Shown piece by piece: positions 35,452 to 37,998 of a stretch of DNA of 37,998 nt. Made by a program: the position numbers and the translations under genes. The number at the start of each line of letters is the position of its first letter. The first letter of the stretch is position 1. The stretch lies in NCBI RefSeq assembly GCF_937871865.1, contig NZ_CALMPD010000202.1, positions 1-37,998 of the forward strand, written 5' to 3'. The notes below the pieces were generated by a model. The model saw nothing but the letters and a program-made list of their open reading frames with translations. It was not told the origin of the DNA and ran no database searches. This DNA comes from an uncultured Legionella sp. Its GTDB lineage: Bacteria > Pseudomonadota > Gammaproteobacteria > Legionellales > Legionellaceae.

Positions 35452-36639
35452 ATGACCAATGTTTATATAGTTGATGTATTGCGCACCCCTGTTGGTAAAG
35501 CACCCAGAGGAGTATTTCGCCATACTTTACCAGATGATTTGCTCGCTCATACCATCAAATGTTTAATGAACCGGCACCAGTCTGTTGAGTGGCAGGAAAT
35601 AGGTGATGTAGTAATTGGTTGCGCCATGCCAGAAGCTGAGCAAGGCATGAATGTTGCTCGTATCGCTTCATTGCTTGCTGATTTGCCTCAATCTACACCG
35701 GCAATGACTATCAATCGATTTTGTTCTTCAGGTGTCCAAAGTATTGCTACTGCTGCAGCGTCCATACAGAACGGTGATATGCATCTGGCTCTTGCTGGAG
35801 GGGTAGAAAGTATGTCTATGGTTCCTTTAGGTGGGAATAAATATACTGCAAATCCTGTTATATTTAATGATGAAGATGTTGCTATTGCTTATGGTATGGG
35901 AATTACTGCCGAGAATGTTGCCAAACGTTGGGATATTTCTCGTGAAGCTCAGGATGAATTTGCTGCTGCAAGTCATAAAAAAGCAGTTGCTGGCCAAGAG
36001 CGTGGTGATTTTCAAGCAGAAATAAGTCCGGTGGAAGTTACCGTACGCAATGCTGATTTGAATACATCTTCAGTTGTTGTTAAGAAAAAACTAATTACTA
36101 TGGATGAAGGACCAAGAGCAGATACTTCTTATGATGTTATTTCAAAATTAAGACCTGTTTTTGCTGCACGCGGCACTGTAACCGCAGGGAATAGCTCTCA
36201 GACCAGTGATGGTGCGGGGATCGCATTGCTGGCTAGTGAAGACGCTGTAAAAAAATACAATTTAAAGCCCATAGGGCGTTTAATGAGCTATGCTGTAGCA
36301 GGTGTTCCTCCAGAAATTATGGGCATAGGGCCAATTGCAGCAATTCCAATTGCTTTAAAGAGAGCAGGAATTACCTTGGGGCAGTTAGATTGGATAGAGC
36401 TCAATGAAGCGTTTGCTGCTCAGGCTTTGGCTGTTATAAAAGAACTTGATTTGCCTGTTGATAAAGTGAATCCTTTGGGAGGTGCAATTGCTTTAGGCCA
36501 TCCATTGGGGGCAACAGGAACCATAAGAACCGCTACTTTATTACATGGATTGCGCAGAACCAGAGGCCGCTATGGCATGGTTACAATGTGTATTGGTACC
36601 GGAATGGGAGCTGCTGCGATTTTTGAAGCATTAAAATAA
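35452..36639 (+). CDS. fadA: Acetyl-CoA acyltransferase (3-ketoacyl-CoA thiolase)
   Basis: Cleaves 3-ketoacyl-CoA in the last beta-oxidation step. 395 residues. Nucleophile Cys91 (NRFCSSGVQS), His350 (GGAIALGHPLGATG) and the second active-site Cys380 (MCIGTGMG). All thiolase signatures are intact. AAGGAG lies before the ATG. It is co-transcribed with the FadN-type gene and followed by a terminator-like hairpin. Confidence 0.94.
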   Translation: MTNVYIVDVLRTPVGKAPRGVFRHTLPDDLLAHTIKCLMNRHQSVEWQEIGDVVIGCAMPEAEQGMNVARIASLLADLPQSTPAMTINRFCSSGVQSIATAAASIQNGDMHLALAGGVESMSMVPLGGNKYTANPVIFNDEDVAIAYGMGITAENVAKRWDISREAQDEFAAASHKKAVAGQERGDFQAEISPVEVTVRNADLNTSSVVVKKKLITMDEGPRADTSYDVISKLRPVFAARGTVTAGNSSQTSDGAGIALLASEDAVKKYNLKPIGRLMSYAVAGVPPEIMGIGPIAAIPIALKRAGITLGQLDWIELNEAFAAQALAVIKELDLPVDKVNPLGGAIALGHPLGATGTIRTATLLHGLRRTRGRYGMVTMCIGTGMGAAAIFEALK

Positions 36640-36661
36640 TTGTCAGCAAGTAGGAATAAAG

Positions 36662-36692
36662 GAAGGAACACCTTCGGGTCTGTTCCTTCTTT
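36662..36692 (+). terminator. Probable terminator of the fadN-fadA operon
   Basis: GAAGGAACA (36662-36670) and TGTTCCTTC (36681-36689) pair perfectly around a 10-base loop, followed by a short TTT, 22 bases past the fadA stop. The T tract is short. Confidence 0.65.
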
Positions 36693-36734
36693 AGGTTGTA
36701 TACTCAATTGAATCTAGCTTACTGCTCCATTCTC

Positions 36735-36755
36735 AAGGCTTTATTAAAGCCTTTT
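36735..36755 (+). terminator. Second hairpin downstream of fadA
   Basis: AAGGCTTT, loop ATT, AAAGCCTT, then TT and a T-rich stretch. It may back up the first terminator. Confidence 0.5.
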
Positions 36756-36763
36756 CATTCTCG

Positions 36764-36783
36764 TTTAATTTTTATTTAAGCCT
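36764..36783 (+). promoter_or_regulatory. PmrA-like box upstream of the Sel1 gene
   Basis: TTTAATTTT, two bases, then TTTAAGCCT. TTAA cores are 11 bp apart, the spacing of the Legionella PmrA element, but the half-sites match less well than at 6545. It lies 75 bases before the ATG, and no good -10 was found at a fixed distance. Confidence 0.3.
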
Positions 36784-36858
36784 CTAATTCTGTTCAACTA
36801 CTTGCTTTGTTGGCTCTTTATTCTACTCTTAAATTAAGGGAATTTAATTGGAGTAAGC

Positions 36859-37989
36859 ATGCGAGGGTTTATTCTAGGACTCTTAATGTTGGTATTAAAT
36901 ACTGGGTTTGCAGATGAACTTATTGGATTTGCTGCTTACGAAAATGCTGATTACACCACCGCATATCCCCATTTAATGCAGGCTTCTAAAGAAGGTAATG
37001 AAGAGGCGATGTACTTATTGGGACGCATGTATCAATATGGATATGGAGTGCCTGAAAGTTATGATGAGGCAAAAAAATGGTACTTAAAATCCGCTGAAAA
37101 AAAGAATGCATTATCGCAATTAAGCCTTGGGTATTTATATGATACAGGCAAAGGCGTGCCACAAAATTTTACAGAAGCATTTAAATGGTATATGAAAGCC
37201 GCTGAACAAGGTAATGCAATTGCCCAGCGAAATATTGGATTAATGTATGCTACAGGTGATGGTGTAGCTGCTAATGATGATAATGCGTTTATCTGGTTTA
37301 GAAAAGCAGCGGATCAGGGATACAGCAAGGCTCAGGTTAATCTTGGATATCAATACATGATGGGTAAGGGTACTCCTAAAGACGTTAATAAAGCGATGGA
37401 GTGGTATCAGAAAGCTGCAGAGCAGGGAGATGAAAAGGGAGAGTATAGCTTGGGCCTATTGTATACTGGCCAGCAAGGTGGCATTTCTTCCGACGATGCA
37501 GCAGCTTTTTATTGGTTTTCTCAGGCTGCCAATCATGGCCATGTTAATGCACAAACTTATTTAGCTTATTATTATTTAAAAGGTTACGGTGTGGATGCTA
37601 ATCCTCAAAAAGCAGCTTATTGGTATCAAGCTGCCGCAGAAAAAGGGCAGCCCGAAGCCCAGGCGCAAATTGGCCAACTGTTGTTAACCGGCACTGGTGT
37701 TGAAAAAGATTATCAACAAGCAGCGTTCTGGTTTGGGAAATCAGCAGCTCAAGGTAATCCTGTCGGTCAGGCTAAATTAGGTTATATGTATCTGGCTGGA
37801 CTCGGGCTTGATAAGAATATGGTAAGAGCCTATGCATGGCTAAAAATTGCAGCAGAGAACAAAAATGAGGATGCAGTTAAACAATTGAAAGCACTTGAGT
37901 CCAAATTAACGGAACAAGAGAAGGTCGAAGGCGACAAATTTATTAGGGAGTTGGGGCCATTGGAACCTAAAGAAAATTTTGATGATTAA
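36859..37989 (+). CDS. Exported Sel1-repeat protein
   Basis: 376 residues. Signal peptide MRGFILGLLMLVLNTGFA, then an irregular first helix pair and eight Sel1-like repeats of about 36 residues (from about 49 to 335). Each repeat follows A-x-x-x-L-G-x-x-Y-x-x-G-x-G-V ... A-x-x-W-Y-x-K-A-A-E-x-G. The C-terminal tail is charged. Sel1 repeats form a TPR-like solenoid for protein binding. In Legionella, LpnE and EnhC are Sel1 proteins that affect host-cell entry and vacuole trafficking. This one is too short to be EnhC, and I cannot say whether it is orthologous to LpnE. GGAG lies 5 bases before the ATG. Transcribed alone. Confidence 0.88.
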   Translation: MRGFILGLLMLVLNTGFADELIGFAAYENADYTTAYPHLMQASKEGNEEAMYLLGRMYQYGYGVPESYDEAKKWYLKSAEKKNALSQLSLGYLYDTGKGVPQNFTEAFKWYMKAAEQGNAIAQRNIGLMYATGDGVAANDDNAFIWFRKAADQGYSKAQVNLGYQYMMGKGTPKDVNKAMEWYQKAAEQGDEKGEYSLGLLYTGQQGGISSDDAAAFYWFSQAANHGHVNAQTYLAYYYLKGYGVDANPQKAAYWYQAAAEKGQPEAQAQIGQLLLTGTGVEKDYQQAAFWFGKSAAQGNPVGQAKLGYMYLAGLGLDKNMVRAYAWLKIAAENKNEDAVKQLKALESKLTEQEKVEGDKFIRELGPLEPKENFDD

Positions 37990-37998
37990 AGCTATCCA

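Overview
The window looks like chromosomal DNA of a Legionella species (Gammaproteobacteria, AT-rich). The reasons are gene content and order. There is a type II secretion pair lspD-lspE split from the other lsp genes. A flagellin operon flaA-flaG-fliD-fliS encodes a 475-residue flagellin and has a sigma-28 promoter. Next to it is an EnhA-like L,D-transpeptidase. There is also a Sel1-repeat protein and several proteins that look like Dot/Icm effectors. The exact species cannot be fixed from the sequence alone.

Layout. 1-1968: the end of a nitrilase-like protein facing a lipase-like alpha/beta hydrolase, both accessory in character. 2266-6120: lspD and lspE on the minus strand, LspD carrying an extra N-terminal SPOR domain. 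6223-6299: elongator tRNA-Met with its own promoter. 6612-8180: a class I glutamine amidotransferase-like protein with a C-terminal membrane hairpin, preceded by a PmrA-type box; I find this the most unusual gene here. 8181-8670: a gene-free stretch with two kinds of tandem repeat, one holding two perfect DnaA boxes. 8671-13084: a minus-strand operon miaB-rluD-pgeF-degQ (tRNA modification, rRNA modification, cytoplasmic housekeeping, periplasmic protein quality control). 13120-15381: an MFS transporter and the EnhA-like enzyme. 15551-19433: the flagellar filament operon.

19838-23288: plus-strand accD-folC-dedD-cvpA, the usual gammaproteobacterial cluster but without purF. It runs convergently into lnt-leuS-lptE-holA-nadD on the minus strand (23263-29644), and the two end genes overlap. 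30043-32660: a lysine catabolism pair (lysine 6-dehydrogenase or saccharopine dehydrogenase-like, plus aminoadipate semialdehyde dehydrogenase of the ALDH7 type). 33069-36639: a FadN-type fused beta-oxidation enzyme with its thiolase. 36859-37989: an exported Sel1-repeat protein, also with a PmrA-like box upstream.

Most of the window is conserved housekeeping. The accessory signal is concentrated at 1-1968, 6400-8670 and the last 1.3 kb. The degradative genes at 30-36.6 kb suit an organism that lives on amino acids and fatty acids. No insertion sequence, phage gene, CRISPR array or rRNA was seen.
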